Notes under the pieces: generated by a model | Told to the model about the DNA's origin: nothing | The model's input: only the letters and a program-made list of their open reading frames with translations | Database searches by the model: none | Position numbers and translations under genes: made by a program | Shown here: positions 1-8,951 of the stretch, in pieces | How the letters are laid out: each line of letters begins with the position of its first letter | How positions within the stretch are numbered: the first letter of the stretch is position 1 | DNA from: Faecalicatena sp. Marseille-Q4148 | Lineage (GTDB): Bacteria; Bacillota; Clostridia; Lachnospirales; Lachnospiraceae | DNA length: 64,000 nucleotides | Assembly: GCA_018228665.1 (NCBI GenBank) | Contig: CP073692.1 | Coordinates: 992,001 to 1,056,000, forward strand | Direction of reading: 5' to 3'

Positions 1-798
1 CTTTAAATATCCAAGATCTGCCTCTGAAACATGCAGTCCATCTGCACCTTCTTCTGTCGCAACATCAAATCTATCATTCCAATTTCCACAAGTATGTAAA
101 ATAATGGATGCTCCGGTTTTTTTGAGACGTTGGATAAAACGTTTATTATATGGAAGACACATTTCAACATAATGTTTTTTTGACATGCATGTTCCCCCTA
201 GTGTTGGCATTGGAAGCCAGATAATATCACATCCTGCCGCAACAATCCGCTCAATGCTTTCTGCAATCGGATCTATAAGCAGTTCTGTTACTCTGTGGAT
301 GAAGTTTTTATTTTTAATGAGCGATAAATAGAAGTTAGCTCCATCCATCAATGCGGCCGCTGACATAGATGGGTTATCGGCAATGACCATAATCGGGTAA
401 TCCGGATCCGACTGTCTGAAAAGTTTTACCTGCTGAATAATCTTCTGCAAAGATTCACATTCATTAATATTGTATGGATGCAATTTATCGATATCTTTTT
501 CTGTCAACACAGTACGTTCTCCATTAACAGAAACCTTACCACTTCTATCAATCAGGCCTTTCCCCATTTCTTCTACCACTCCTTGAAATACCTGTGTGAT
601 ATTAGCGTCATATCCAAATTTTCTACGCGTTTCTATATTAGCTTTTACATAAACTTTCGGATTATTTGCATATTCCTCTGCAGTACACTGACTCTGTGCT
701 GCTGCAAATGCTGCTGCCGTCAAAATCACAGGAATATGTCCTGTCTTCTCTAAAGATAATGTTTTTTTAACCAATTCTCTCATCGTTTGCTCTGCCAT
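1..798 (-). CDS. UroD-family corrinoid methyltransferase, C-terminus cut by window edge
   Basis: The first 266 codons read in frame from an ATG at 798 to the window edge, so the C-terminus is missing. The protein resembles the uroporphyrinogen-decarboxylase superfamily used by MtaA/MtbA-type methyltransferases, which move methyl groups between corrinoid proteins and a thiol or folate acceptor. Near residue 240 there is a His-Thr-Cys-Gly-Asn-Trp segment, like the zinc-binding His-x-Cys of that family. The start lies 7 nt after the stop of the corrinoid-protein gene, so the two are probably co-transcribed and are natural partners. The methyl donor cannot be told from sequence; a true HemE is unlikely in this context. 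Confidence 0.8.
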   Translation of the reverse strand, partial: MAEQTMRELVKKTLSLEKTGHIPVILTAAAFAAAQSQCTAEEYANNPKVYVKANIETRRKFGYDANITQVFQGVVEEMGKGLIDRSGKVSVNGERTVLTEKDIDKLHPYNINECESLQKIIQQVKLFRQSDPDYPIMVIADNPSMSAAALMDGANFYLSLIKNKNFIHRVTELLIDPIAESIERIVAAGCDIIWLPMPTLGGTCMSKKHYVEMCLPYNKRFIQRLKKTGASIILHTCGNWNDRFDVATEEGADGLHVSEADLGYLK

Positions 799-805
799 AT
801 TCCAT

Positions 806-1444
806 CTACCTTTCTTCACTATATTCCTTTGCAATTTTTACAGTTTCCATTGCCGTTTTTGCAAAAGCATCTGCTCCTATCTTTTCTTTGAATTCTTCTG
901 TAATAACTGCACCGCCAATGATTACTTTAACAGACTTGCGCAAATTCTCCGTCCGAAGCAATTCAATCGTTTTTCCCATAAAACTCATTGTAGAGGTCAA
1001 AAGAGCTGACATTGCAACAATATCCGCATGTTCTTTTCTGACCGCTTCTACAAATGCTTCCGGTGCAACATCATGCCCAAGGTCAATTACTTTAAATCCC
1101 GATGCGTCTAACAGTGATGCAACAATATTTTTTCCAATATCATGTGTATCTCCCTGAACAGTTCCAATCACAACTGTACCATATTTTTGTGTGTCTTCAG
1201 TTTTAATATAAGGCAAAATTACATTCATCCCCTGATTCATTGTCTCTAAGCCAAATAATAACTCTGGAATAAAGTATTCTCCTTCCTGATAAAGTTCTCC
1301 TACTTTTTCAATTCCCGGTATCAACGCCTGATCCAAAATATCAAGTGGTGAAATCCCCTCTTTTAATAGCTGTGTTACAGTCTCTACTACCACATCTTCT
1401 TCACCTTCAATGATACCGTTCGCAATTTTTTTCATTTCATCCAT
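806..1444 (-). CDS. Corrinoid (B12-binding) methyltransferase protein, MtbC/MtaC type
   Basis: This 212-residue protein has a helical B12-binding-2 cap (about 1-85) followed by a Rossmann-like B12 domain (about 90-210). The cobalt-ligand motif reads GDTHDIGKNIV, with the His as lower axial ligand. The size and two-domain layout are those of corrinoid proteins that carry a methyl group in three-component methyltransferase systems. The ATG at 1444 follows a GAGGGG ribosome site at 6 nt spacing. It sits directly upstream of the UroD-type methyltransferase. No MttB- or MtaB-like substrate methyltransferase is visible here; it may lie beyond the left edge. Confidence 0.92.
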   Translation of the reverse strand: MDEMKKIANGIIEGEEDVVVETVTQLLKEGISPLDILDQALIPGIEKVGELYQEGEYFIPELLFGLETMNQGMNVILPYIKTEDTQKYGTVVIGTVQGDTHDIGKNIVASLLDASGFKVIDLGHDVAPEAFVEAVRKEHADIVAMSALLTSTMSFMGKTIELLRTENLRKSVKVIIGGAVITEEFKEKIGADAFAKTAMETVKIAKEYSEER

Positions 1445-1495
1445 GGCATACCCCTCTTTGCTAAAATAAACTATTTATCTTGATAACAACTACAA

Positions 1496-1531
1496 AAGAG
1501 ATCACTCCGTATTAACATGGAGCGATCTCTT
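1496..1531 (-). terminator. Hairpin between importer operon and corrinoid gene
   Basis: Two 13-nt arms (1496-1508 and 1519-1531) pair with one A/C mismatch around a 10-nt loop. On the minus strand the second arm runs into TTTTG. It follows the stop of the binding-protein gene and precedes the corrinoid gene in the same direction, so it could be a full terminator or a partial one that lowers downstream expression. Confidence 0.75.
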
Positions 1532-1558
1532 ACCGTTCTTCCTCTATGGATTTTATAA

Positions 1559-2617
1559 CTATTTTACATTCTCAGCAGCTTTTAACGCAAACGATTCATC
1601 AACTAAATCTTCTTTTGCCACCGGTTCCGTAATCAGCTTTGAATCCATTGCCATTCTATTGATAGCATCGACTCCACTATCAGAAAAAATTCCATCTACA
1701 GACCAGATACCGTTTTCTTTGCACTCTTTCACAGCATTTTCCAACATTCCGTTTTCTGCAAACAATTCTTTTAGTGTGGTCACAATTTCTTCTGTGTTGC
1801 TCTCTTCTAGATACTGTGCCCCTTTATAACATGCATTCACAAATGATTGTGTAATTTCCGGATTTTTTTCAATATAACTTTTCTTTCCAAATACGATATA
1901 CATTTCATAACTTTCAGAATCTAAAAGTTCTTTATGAACTTCTTTATCATAGATATCTACAGAAACATCATAGCCTGCCTCAATAAGCTGAGCCCGCAAT
2001 TCCGGAGAAGCATAAGTAGCAGAAATTTCTCCATTTTCTAATGCTGCAATAACAGCACTATTCTTCATATTTACATAAGTAACATCACTATCTGGATTCA
2101 TTCCTTCATTACTAATAATACTTCTTACAAAAGCTCTCGGAGACGAACCACTATCTGCCCCATTGACATTTTTCCCTTTTAAATCTTTTACAGAAGTAAC
2201 ATCTTTTCCCAAAAAGAAAGAATATGGATATGTATCTGTACATGTATAAATAAGTTCTGTATCTTGTCCTTCTGCAACAAATTTGCAAATCATTTCCGGC
2301 CCATATAAGCCAAACTGAGCTTCATCCGCCAATACCGGGGCTGTTGGCATATCACTCTGTACTGTTGTAATTTCTACATCTAAACCTTCTTCTTCAAAAT
2401 ATCCCAAAGCTTTTGCTACATATACCGGTGCCCACAAAATTCCTCTTGTCGGTTCACAAACAGAGATTTTTGTTAATTCTTTTTTCTCTTTCTCCTGATC
2501 TTGTGTCTGTGTTTCTGCTTTCGGCTCTTCTACTTTTTTCTCTTCTCCGCCGCATCCTGCGAGCAGACCAACAGACATAGCTGCCGCAAGCATCACTGCT
2601 AAAACTTTTCTCTTCAT
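1559..2617 (-). CDS. ABC transporter substrate-binding lipoprotein, NMT1/SsuA-like
   Basis: The protein begins with a lipoprotein signal: a basic start, a hydrophobic run and a lipobox ending LLAGC, so the mature Cys would be lipid-anchored outside the membrane. A charged Glu/Lys/Gln linker follows, then a periplasmic-binding-protein type 2 fold of the NMT1/THI5/SsuA kind (motifs such as GYFEEEGLDVE near the N-terminus). I chose the ATG at 2617 because GGAGG lies 8 nt upstream; an in-frame GTG at 2632 overlaps that ribosome site. Related proteins bind sulfonates, taurine, nitrate or thiamine precursors. The ligand here is unknown; the corrinoid genes next door suggest a methylated or one-carbon substrate. 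Confidence 0.88.
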   Translation of the reverse strand: MKRKVLAVMLAAAMSVGLLAGCGGEEKKVEEPKAETQTQDQEKEKKELTKISVCEPTRGILWAPVYVAKALGYFEEEGLDVEITTVQSDMPTAPVLADEAQFGLYGPEMICKFVAEGQDTELIYTCTDTYPYSFFLGKDVTSVKDLKGKNVNGADSGSSPRAFVRSIISNEGMNPDSDVTYVNMKNSAVIAALENGEISATYASPELRAQLIEAGYDVSVDIYDKEVHKELLDSESYEMYIVFGKKSYIEKNPEITQSFVNACYKGAQYLEESNTEEIVTTLKELFAENGMLENAVKECKENGIWSVDGIFSDSGVDAINRMAMDSKLITEPVAKEDLVDESFALKAAENVK

Positions 2618-2647
2618 TACTGTTTCCTCCACTTTCTTGTGTTTTGT

Positions 2648-3418
2648 TTATCTATCGACAGTTGGCCTCCACTTTAATGCCAACTTATCAATCCTCTTTA
2701 CAATTGCATCCAAAATAAACATAATTGTCATAAGCAGTAATACACATGAAATCACTCGTGTTATATTGTAATAACCTCCTGCAGTTTGAATTACCCAGCC
2801 CAATCCGGCTGAAGCTCCCAGATATTCTCCTACAATTGCTCCGAGCATTGCCGCACCTACTCCTGCTTTTAAACTAGCTAAAAGCCACGGAATACACGAT
2901 GGCATAACAACTTTTGTTAAAATCTGAAACCGAGATGCTCTCATAAGTTTTAATGTATTAATTAACTGTATATCAACATCCTTAAAACCTGCATACACAT
3001 TAAAAAATACTAAGAAAAATACATTGATCATTGCCATAAATATTTTTGACTTAATACCGATTCCAAACCAGACCACAAATAGTGGTCCTAATGCCAGCAA
3101 TGGCAACCCATGAATCCCGACAAAAATCGGTTCTAAAATATTTACTAATATTTTATTATTTCCAATCACAAATGCAGTCACTGTTCCAAATAAGATTCCG
3201 TAAAATAATCCACAAAAAGCCGCATAAAGTGTAACTTTCAAATGCGGAAAAATATATCCCGTCATAAACATTTCTTTCAAGTCCTTCCAAACTGCTTTGG
3301 GTGAACTAAAAAACAATTGATTAATAAGACCTTTATCCGACAGAATTTGCCAGACAATTACAAGCATAACTAAAGAAATAATTAAAATAATCCTCGATTT
3401 TAATTTCGTTTTATCCAT
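2648..3418 (-). CDS. ABC transporter permease, SsuC/TauC-like
   Basis: This 256-residue integral membrane protein has about six hydrophobic segments and the BPD_transp_1 layout. The cytoplasmic coupling (EAA) region, near residues 145-185, reads LMRASRFQILTKVVMPSCIP, which fits the ATPase next door. I chose the ATG at 3418, which overlaps the ATPase stop by 8 nt and has GTGAGG upstream; a longer in-frame start at 3463 would lie deep inside the ATPase gene. It should form the membrane channel of the importer whose binding protein follows 30 nt downstream. Confidence 0.88.
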   Translation of the reverse strand: MDKTKLKSRIILIISLVMLVIVWQILSDKGLINQLFFSSPKAVWKDLKEMFMTGYIFPHLKVTLYAAFCGLFYGILFGTVTAFVIGNNKILVNILEPIFVGIHGLPLLALGPLFVVWFGIGIKSKIFMAMINVFFLVFFNVYAGFKDVDIQLINTLKLMRASRFQILTKVVMPSCIPWLLASLKAGVGAAMLGAIVGEYLGASAGLGWVIQTAGGYYNITRVISCVLLLMTIMFILDAIVKRIDKLALKWRPTVDR

Positions 3419-4223
3419 TGATAGTTTCCTCACTTCCACCAATTTCATCAAATGATAACTCATCTTTTATATCTTCCCAAATCTGCCTTTCTAATTGCAA
3501 GAACTTCGGATTATATTTACATTCCTCAATATTTCTCGGTCTTGGCATTTCTACGCGATACTCTGCTTTTATTTTCGATGGACGATTACTCAAAAGTACA
3601 ATTCGATCTGCTAATGTGATCGCTTCGGCAATATCATGAGTAATATAAATAATTGTGTTTTTTCTTTCCGCCCACATTTTTAATATTTCAGCCTGTAATT
3701 TTTCTCTCGTAAACACATCTAGCGGTCCAAAAGGTTCATCCATATAAATAATATCTGGGTTTTGTGCTAATGCACGAATAATAACTACTCGCTTTCGCAT
3801 ACCTCCTGACAGTTCAAATGGATATTTTTTCTCAAATCCCTGAAGTCCACTTGCTTTCATCAACTCTCTTGCTTTCTGGATACGTTCTGTTTTTTTCATA
3901 CCTTCAATTTCTAATCCAAGCGCAACATTAGATTCTATCTTTCTCCACGGCAATAAAGTATCTGTTTGTGAAATATATCCTATTTTATGGTTTCCTTTTT
4001 CAACAGATTCTCCATCAATCAATACTTCTCCTCTCGTGGGTGGAAACATTCCACACATAATATTAAGTAATGTACTTTTTCCACATCCACTTGCACCGAC
4101 AATTGCTAAAAATTCTCCCTTCTCTACTTCTAAGTCAATGTTCTCAATTGCTTTTGTCACTTCGCCCTCTGCTGAAGTATAACAATGTTGAACTCCTCTT
4201 AAAGACAACTTACTTTTACTCAT
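3411..4223 (-). CDS. ABC transporter ATP-binding protein, SsuB/TauB-like
   Basis: This 270-residue nucleotide-binding subunit shows Walker A GASGCGKST, the signature LSGGMRKR, Walker B IIYMDEPF and a switch His in YITHDIAEA. These are typical of nitrate/sulfonate/taurine (SsuB/TauB) ATPases. It is the first gene of an importer operon (ATPase, permease, binding protein) and probably powers uptake of the unknown ligand. A promoter-like sequence lies about 90 nt upstream, and an XRE regulator is encoded divergently across a 301-nt gap. Confidence 0.9.
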   Translation of the reverse strand: MSKSKLSLRGVQHCYTSAEGEVTKAIENIDLEVEKGEFLAIVGASGCGKSTLLNIMCGMFPPTRGEVLIDGESVEKGNHKIGYISQTDTLLPWRKIESNVALGLEIEGMKKTERIQKARELMKASGLQGFEKKYPFELSGGMRKRVVIIRALAQNPDIIYMDEPFGPLDVFTREKLQAEILKMWAERKNTIIYITHDIAEAITLADRIVLLSNRPSKIKAEYRVEMPRPRNIEECKYNPKFLQLERQIWEDIKDELSFDEIGGSEETING

Positions 4224-4524
4224 TTCTTCTTTTAATTCCTTTCAGACACTACATTTTTCTATTTGTTTTAAAACCCTAATTTGGTAATAATAAGTTCTTT
4301 GTTCAAAATTGATAATATCTGTCTTTTTCATATCCGTCAAATCGTTTTTTTGAATAAATATATAGATATTTTCTATGCACTTTTAAATATATAGGATTAC
4401 ACACTCTATTTTTATAAATTTCAAGTGTAAAATTCTCTATTTTCTTCTTTTCAAGGATTATAATTCTAATGAAACAAAAAAATATGGAATATTTTTCCAA
4501 ATAAATCTTGAAAGGAGCATTCAA
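4224..4524. promoter_or_regulatory. Divergent intergenic region between importer operon and XRE regulator
   Basis: This very AT-rich 301-nt gap holds the promoter of the minus-strand importer (listed separately) and must hold the plus-strand promoter of the XRE gene, where a TATAAT is visible just upstream of about 4465 without a good -35. A 76-codon minus-strand reading frame spans most of it, but its composition looks like untranslated AT-rich DNA and I do not call it a gene. The XRE protein is the natural candidate to bind here. Confidence 0.5.
4312..4340 (-). promoter_or_regulatory. Sigma-A-like promoter of the importer operon
   Basis: On the minus strand TTGACG (4335-4340) and TATTAT (4312-4317) are separated by exactly 17 nt, each one base off consensus. 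Transcription would start near 4305, leaving a leader of about 82 nt before the ATPase gene. Confidence 0.7.
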
Positions 4525-4839
4525 ATGGATCATTTAGCCTTATTTTACAAAAGGTTATCACAGCTAAGAACAGAACAAGGCATATCTGCCCGGGATATGA
4601 GCCTTTCACTCGGTCAAAGCGAAAGTTACATTAATAAAATAGAGAATCAGAAAGCACTTCCTTCTATGACTTCTTTTTTCTATATCTGTGATTTTCTAAA
4701 TGTTCATCCAAAGGATTTTTTTGATGAAACGGTAGAAAATCCTTTCCTTTCAAAAGAACTTGCCGATAAATTTACCGGTTTGACCGGAAAACAGCAGGAA
4801 CATATTCTGAATCTGATAGATGATCTTCTAGCTAAGTAA
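4525..4839 (+). CDS. XRE-family helix-turn-helix regulator
   Basis: This 104-residue protein has an N-terminal HTH_3 domain (about 8-65) with the usual Leu-Gln-Gly-type recognition turn (MSLSLGQSESYINKIENQ) and a short C-terminal helical tail without a ligand domain. The ATG follows AAAGGAG at 7 nt. It is one of only two plus-strand genes in the window and is divergent from the ABC importer, so it probably controls that operon and itself. The signal it senses is not evident. Confidence 0.85.
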   Translation: MDHLALFYKRLSQLRTEQGISARDMSLSLGQSESYINKIENQKALPSMTSFFYICDFLNVHPKDFFDETVENPFLSKELADKFTGLTGKQQEHILNLIDDLLAK

Positions 4840-4841
4840 AA

Positions 4842-4891
4842 AAACACATCCGCAGCTAAAATTCCTTTTGGAAACCAGCTCGGATGTGTTT
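4842..4891. terminator. Bidirectional terminator between XRE gene and hydrogenase gene
   Basis: An 11-bp perfect stem (4842-4852 with 4881-4891) lies between two converging genes. T-rich tracts follow it on both strands, so it can end transcription of both. Confidence 0.8.
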
Positions 4892-4905
4892 CTATTTGTT
4901 TATGA

Positions 4906-6414
4906 TTATTTTAATTCAATTTCTTCTAATTCTTTTGCAGGAAGCTGTTTGGAAGATCTGGAAACAAAATCTTTCAATGCTTTTTTCGCTTTTGGAATTT
5001 CAATATTAGTTCCAGCGCCGCCAATACATCCTCCCGGACAAGCCATTCCTTCAATCAAACAGCCGTTCATTTTACCTGCTTTTGCAAGTGCAAGTACCTT
5101 TTTGCACTCTGCAAGTCCTTCTGCATGTTCAATATGCACTTCTACGTCCGGATAGTATTCATTAATACATTTTTCGATTGCAGCCGCAACACCTCCTGCT
5201 GCTGCATATCCGCGCCCTGCTCCTGTAGCGTCATGGAAAGAAGACTCTGCTTCAAACTGTGAGAGATCAATATCTTTCGCATCAAACATTGCCTGCAGCT
5301 CTTCAAATGTAATGACAAAATCCACATCGCTCCGCACCGTAGTTCGCATTGCTTCTAATTTCTTTGCCGCACACGGACCGATAAATACAACTTTTGCATT
5401 TGGATGTTCCTGCTTAATCGTCCGCGCCGTAGCTACCATCGGCGTCAACTCCTGTGATACCCGGTCTACAAGATCCGGGAAATATTTCTTTGTCAACATT
5501 GACCACGATGGGCAGCAAGATGTCAAAAGAAATGGCAGATTTCCTGTTACAACTTCATTCACATAGTGATGTGCTTCTGAAATCGCACCAATATCCGCTC
5601 CTAAAGCTACTTCATACACTTGAGAAAATCCCAGCTCCTGCAATGCTGCTTTAATATTTCTCGGATTAATATAAGGTCCAAACTGTCCAACAAATGCCGG
5701 TGCGATCTCCGCAACAACTTCACCGCCCTCTTTCAGACAGCGAATCAGCTGAAAAATCTGAGATTTATCAGAAATCGCTCCAAACGGACAACTTACCATA
5801 CACATCCCACAGGAAACACATTTATCTGTATCAATATGGGCACGTCCAAACACATCTGAACTGATTGCATTCACTCCGCATGCTCTTTGACATGGGCGTT
5901 CTTTTTTTGCGATAGCATCATATGGACAATGCGCTTTGCATTTTCCACATTTAATACATTTTGACTGGTCAATGTAGGATTTTCCATTGACCATTGAAAT
6001 TGCTCCTTTCGGGCATACTTCTTTACAAGGATGGGCAAAGCAGCCTTTACACTGATTACTTACTTCGTATTTATTCTCTTCACAGGCAGAACAAGCAGAA
6101 GGAATGACCTGCATCAACGGCGGCTCATAGTATTTATCTGAAATATTACTCTCCTCAATCCCCGCTGTGAGATGAACCGGCTTATCTTCCGGACGCAGGG
6201 ACATCCCCATTGCCAGACGCACTTGCTCACTTACCATAGAACGGATTCGATAGACTCTCTCTCTGTAATTTTCCGTATCTTCATTTACCAGGCGGTATGG
6301 GATAGCCTCGATATCTGCGTTTAGGCTCTCCGGTGTTGAATGGTAAGCCACACGCGCAATTTCTTCAAAAACCTTCCGGCGCATTTCGCGTACCGGTGTG
6401 TCTAATCCTCTCAT
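4906..6414 (-). CDS. [FeFe] hydrogenase, group B-like monomeric type
   Basis: This 502-residue protein combines ferredoxin-type [4Fe-4S] cysteine clusters (about 108-210, including CIKCGKCKAHCP and CVSCGMCMVSCP) with an H-cluster domain. The three H-cluster motifs are TSCCPSW (298-304), GPCAAKKLE (346-354) and MACPGGCIGG (457-466). The Gly in place of Met in the second motif and the short C-terminus fit the poorly characterised group B enzymes of gut Clostridia better than bifurcating or classical group A enzymes. It should catalyse reversible H2/proton conversion in the cytosol. The ATG follows GGAGGAC. It is preceded by methionine and folate genes but may have its own promoter in the 138-nt gap. 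Confidence 0.88.
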   Translation of the reverse strand: MRGLDTPVREMRRKVFEEIARVAYHSTPESLNADIEAIPYRLVNEDTENYRERVYRIRSMVSEQVRLAMGMSLRPEDKPVHLTAGIEESNISDKYYEPPLMQVIPSACSACEENKYEVSNQCKGCFAHPCKEVCPKGAISMVNGKSYIDQSKCIKCGKCKAHCPYDAIAKKERPCQRACGVNAISSDVFGRAHIDTDKCVSCGMCMVSCPFGAISDKSQIFQLIRCLKEGGEVVAEIAPAFVGQFGPYINPRNIKAALQELGFSQVYEVALGADIGAISEAHHYVNEVVTGNLPFLLTSCCPSWSMLTKKYFPDLVDRVSQELTPMVATARTIKQEHPNAKVVFIGPCAAKKLEAMRTTVRSDVDFVITFEELQAMFDAKDIDLSQFEAESSFHDATGAGRGYAAAGGVAAAIEKCINEYYPDVEVHIEHAEGLAECKKVLALAKAGKMNGCLIEGMACPGGCIGGAGTNIEIPKAKKALKDFVSRSSKQLPAKELEEIELK

Positions 6415-6552
6415 GAATTGTCCTCCTCATCACTCACAGCATCGGTTGTCATTACCGAGTCTAAGATTGTTATTTTTTCTACAATCATCATACACGAATT
6501 CTCTTCTTGGAGCAACTAAAAAACTCAAAGTACTTCAAAAAATACAAAACAA

Positions 6553-8940
6553 TTATTTTTTAAAAAGTTCCTTTGCATAATAGACAGACTGCATTGCATC
6601 TTTTCCATAAAAATCTGCTCCGATCAGATTGGCATACTCCTGATTCAAAACCGCTCCTCCTACCATAACCCGACAATCCGGTTTGCTTTTACGGAGAAGC
6701 CGTATCGTCTCTTCCATACTGGCAACAGTTGTTGTCATAAGCGCGCTAAGTCCTACAAGGCGAATGTTTTCTTTCAGCGCTGTTTCTACAATCCGATCCG
6801 GCGAAACATCTTTTCCGAGATCCAGCACCTCAAATCCGTAATTTTCCAGCAACACTTTTACAATATTTTTTCCAATATCATGAATATCTCCTTTTACTGT
6901 CGCAAGAATAATCTTCTCCCTCTCCTCTTGTGAAGAGCCGTTTTTCTGCATTGCCTCTTTCAAAATTTCAAATGCTATCTTTGCCGTTTCTGCGCTCATT
7001 AATAATTGCGGCAGAAAAACAGTTCCGGATTCAAAACCTTTTCCGACTTCATCCAACGCAGGAATTAAATAGGTATGAATTACAGAAAGCGCATCTTCGC
7101 CTCTGGAAAGCAATGCTTTTGTTGCCTGAGCGGCTTCCTGTTTCAACCCCTTTTCGATTGCATTTTTTAAATTCACAGATACATTTTCTGCTGAATGCCG
7201 AATCACATCTGATTCCTGCTGTCCATACCGGCAAATATAAGTTTCAAAATTTTCATCCTGGTTCATCAGCGCCCGATACGAATCATAAGACTGCATCATA
7301 GCATCAGAAGAAGGATTAATGATTCCGGCGCTTAATCCCTGCTGCAGCGCCATTGTATAAAATACTGCATTGAGCTGTGGACGATTTGGCAATCCAAATG
7401 AAATATTAGATACGCCAAGAATTGTTCTCACACCAAAACGTTCTCGCACAAGCCGGAGTGCCTTTAGTGTTGTTTTGGCACTCTCCGGATCTGAGCTGAC
7501 GGTCATAGCGAGTACATCCACTACAATGTCTTTTGGCAAAATTCCGTATTTCCCGGCTTCACAGATAATTTTTCCGGCAATATCCGCTCTCCCTTCTGCT
7601 GTATCCGGAATTCCATTTTCATCTAAGGTTAATGCTACAACGACTCCTCCATATTTCTGTATCAGCGGAAAAACGGCATCCATTGATTCTTTTTTCCCAT
7701 TTACAGAATTGATCATTGGCTTACCATTATAAAATCGCATTGCCCGTTCCATTGTTGGAATATCCACAGTATCAATCTGGAGCGGAATACTTGTCACGGA
7801 CTGGAGTTCCGTAATGACTTCTGTCATTACTTCTTTTTCATTAATATCCGGAAGCCCTGTATTCACATCCAGAATATGTGCGCCCTTTTCCTCTTGGACA
7901 ATCCCTTCCCGCAAAATATATTCGAGATCATGGGAGCGCAGCGCCTCTTTCAGACGTTTCTTTCCTGTCGGATTAATACGCTCGCCAATAATTAGCGGCA
8001 CATCCGAAAATTCTACTGCCTGACTGTAAGATGACACGACGGTAATTGTCTTTTCTTCCGGAAGGCGGATTGCCTTTTTTTCACACAAAGCAATCATCCT
8101 TTGAATATGTTCCGGCGTTGTTCCGCAGCATCCGCCAACAGCCGAAGCTCCAAGATCTATGATTTCTTCCATCCGCTCTGCAAAAACATCTGGTTCTACA
8201 TCATAATAAACCCGTCCGCTTTTTTGCTTCGGAAGTCCTGCATTTGGCTTAACGATCAATGGAAGTGAGCAATACTTCCTGAATTCTTTTACTAAGCCAA
8301 TCATCTGTTCCGGTCCAAGCCCGCAGTTCATTCCAATTGCATCTACGCGAAGTCCCTCCAAAAGAGCTGTGACTGCCTCCACCGTTCCTCCGGTCAGCAT
8401 TTTCCCTCTTTCATCAAATACAACTGTCACAAATATCGGAAGCTGCGTATGCTCTTTTGCTCCCAATACTGCTGCTTTTACTTCATAAGTATCACTCATA
8501 GTTTCTATATGGATGAAATCTGCTCCGGCTTTCTCACCGAGTTTCGCAGCCTCGCCAAACACCTGGCAAGCTTCTTCAAATTCCAGATCTCCGAGCGGTT
8601 TTAGCAATCTTCCCGTCGGTCCCAGATCCATTCCTATATAGCGTTTCTTTCCGCCGACTTGTCTGACTGCCCGTCTTGCATTTTCCAGTGCTGTTTGAAT
8701 CACTTCTTCTAAAGAAACGTTTTGACTGTGAAATTTACACCGATTCGCACCAAATGTATTTGCAAGAATGAGGTCACTTCCGGCTTCCAGATAATCTCTA
8801 TGGATTTGGCAAATGGCTTCCGGTCGTTCAATATTCCATAATTCCGGAAGTTCTCCCAGCTTTAGCCCTTTTTCCTGAAGAAGGGTTCCCATTCCGCCAT
8901 CAAAAAAAAGCAGTTCTTTTCCTATTCTGTCTTTCAGCAT
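6553..8940 (-). CDS. metH: Cobalamin-dependent methionine synthase without reactivation domain
   Basis: This 795-residue enzyme has the homocysteine S-methyltransferase domain (about 1-300, zinc ligands in GMNCG and GGCCGTTPEH), the pterin-binding methyltetrahydrofolate domain (about 310-570, LIIGERINPTG) and the B12 cap plus B12-binding domain (about 590-795, GDIHDIGKNIV). It transfers the methyl group of methyl-THF via cobalamin to homocysteine. The C-terminal SAM-binding reactivation domain of E. coli MetH is absent. A separate protein encoded immediately upstream (8952-9614) appears to supply it. metF lies before that, so the three genes form a methionine/one-carbon operon. Confidence 0.93.
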   Translation of the reverse strand: MLKDRIGKELLFFDGGMGTLLQEKGLKLGELPELWNIERPEAICQIHRDYLEAGSDLILANTFGANRCKFHSQNVSLEEVIQTALENARRAVRQVGGKKRYIGMDLGPTGRLLKPLGDLEFEEACQVFGEAAKLGEKAGADFIHIETMSDTYEVKAAVLGAKEHTQLPIFVTVVFDERGKMLTGGTVEAVTALLEGLRVDAIGMNCGLGPEQMIGLVKEFRKYCSLPLIVKPNAGLPKQKSGRVYYDVEPDVFAERMEEIIDLGASAVGGCCGTTPEHIQRMIALCEKKAIRLPEEKTITVVSSYSQAVEFSDVPLIIGERINPTGKKRLKEALRSHDLEYILREGIVQEEKGAHILDVNTGLPDINEKEVMTEVITELQSVTSIPLQIDTVDIPTMERAMRFYNGKPMINSVNGKKESMDAVFPLIQKYGGVVVALTLDENGIPDTAEGRADIAGKIICEAGKYGILPKDIVVDVLAMTVSSDPESAKTTLKALRLVRERFGVRTILGVSNISFGLPNRPQLNAVFYTMALQQGLSAGIINPSSDAMMQSYDSYRALMNQDENFETYICRYGQQESDVIRHSAENVSVNLKNAIEKGLKQEAAQATKALLSRGEDALSVIHTYLIPALDEVGKGFESGTVFLPQLLMSAETAKIAFEILKEAMQKNGSSQEEREKIILATVKGDIHDIGKNIVKVLLENYGFEVLDLGKDVSPDRIVETALKENIRLVGLSALMTTTVASMEETIRLLRKSKPDCRVMVGGAVLNQEYANLIGADFYGKDAMQSVYYAKELFKK

Positions 8941-8951
8941 GTCTCTTCTCC

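Noticed and set aside
4303..4533. A 76-codon minus-strand reading frame in the gap between the importer and the XRE gene
   Set aside because: Composition is that of AT-rich intergenic DNA (Tyr, Lys, Ile, Phe only), it covers the promoter of the importer, and it lacks a ribosome site.
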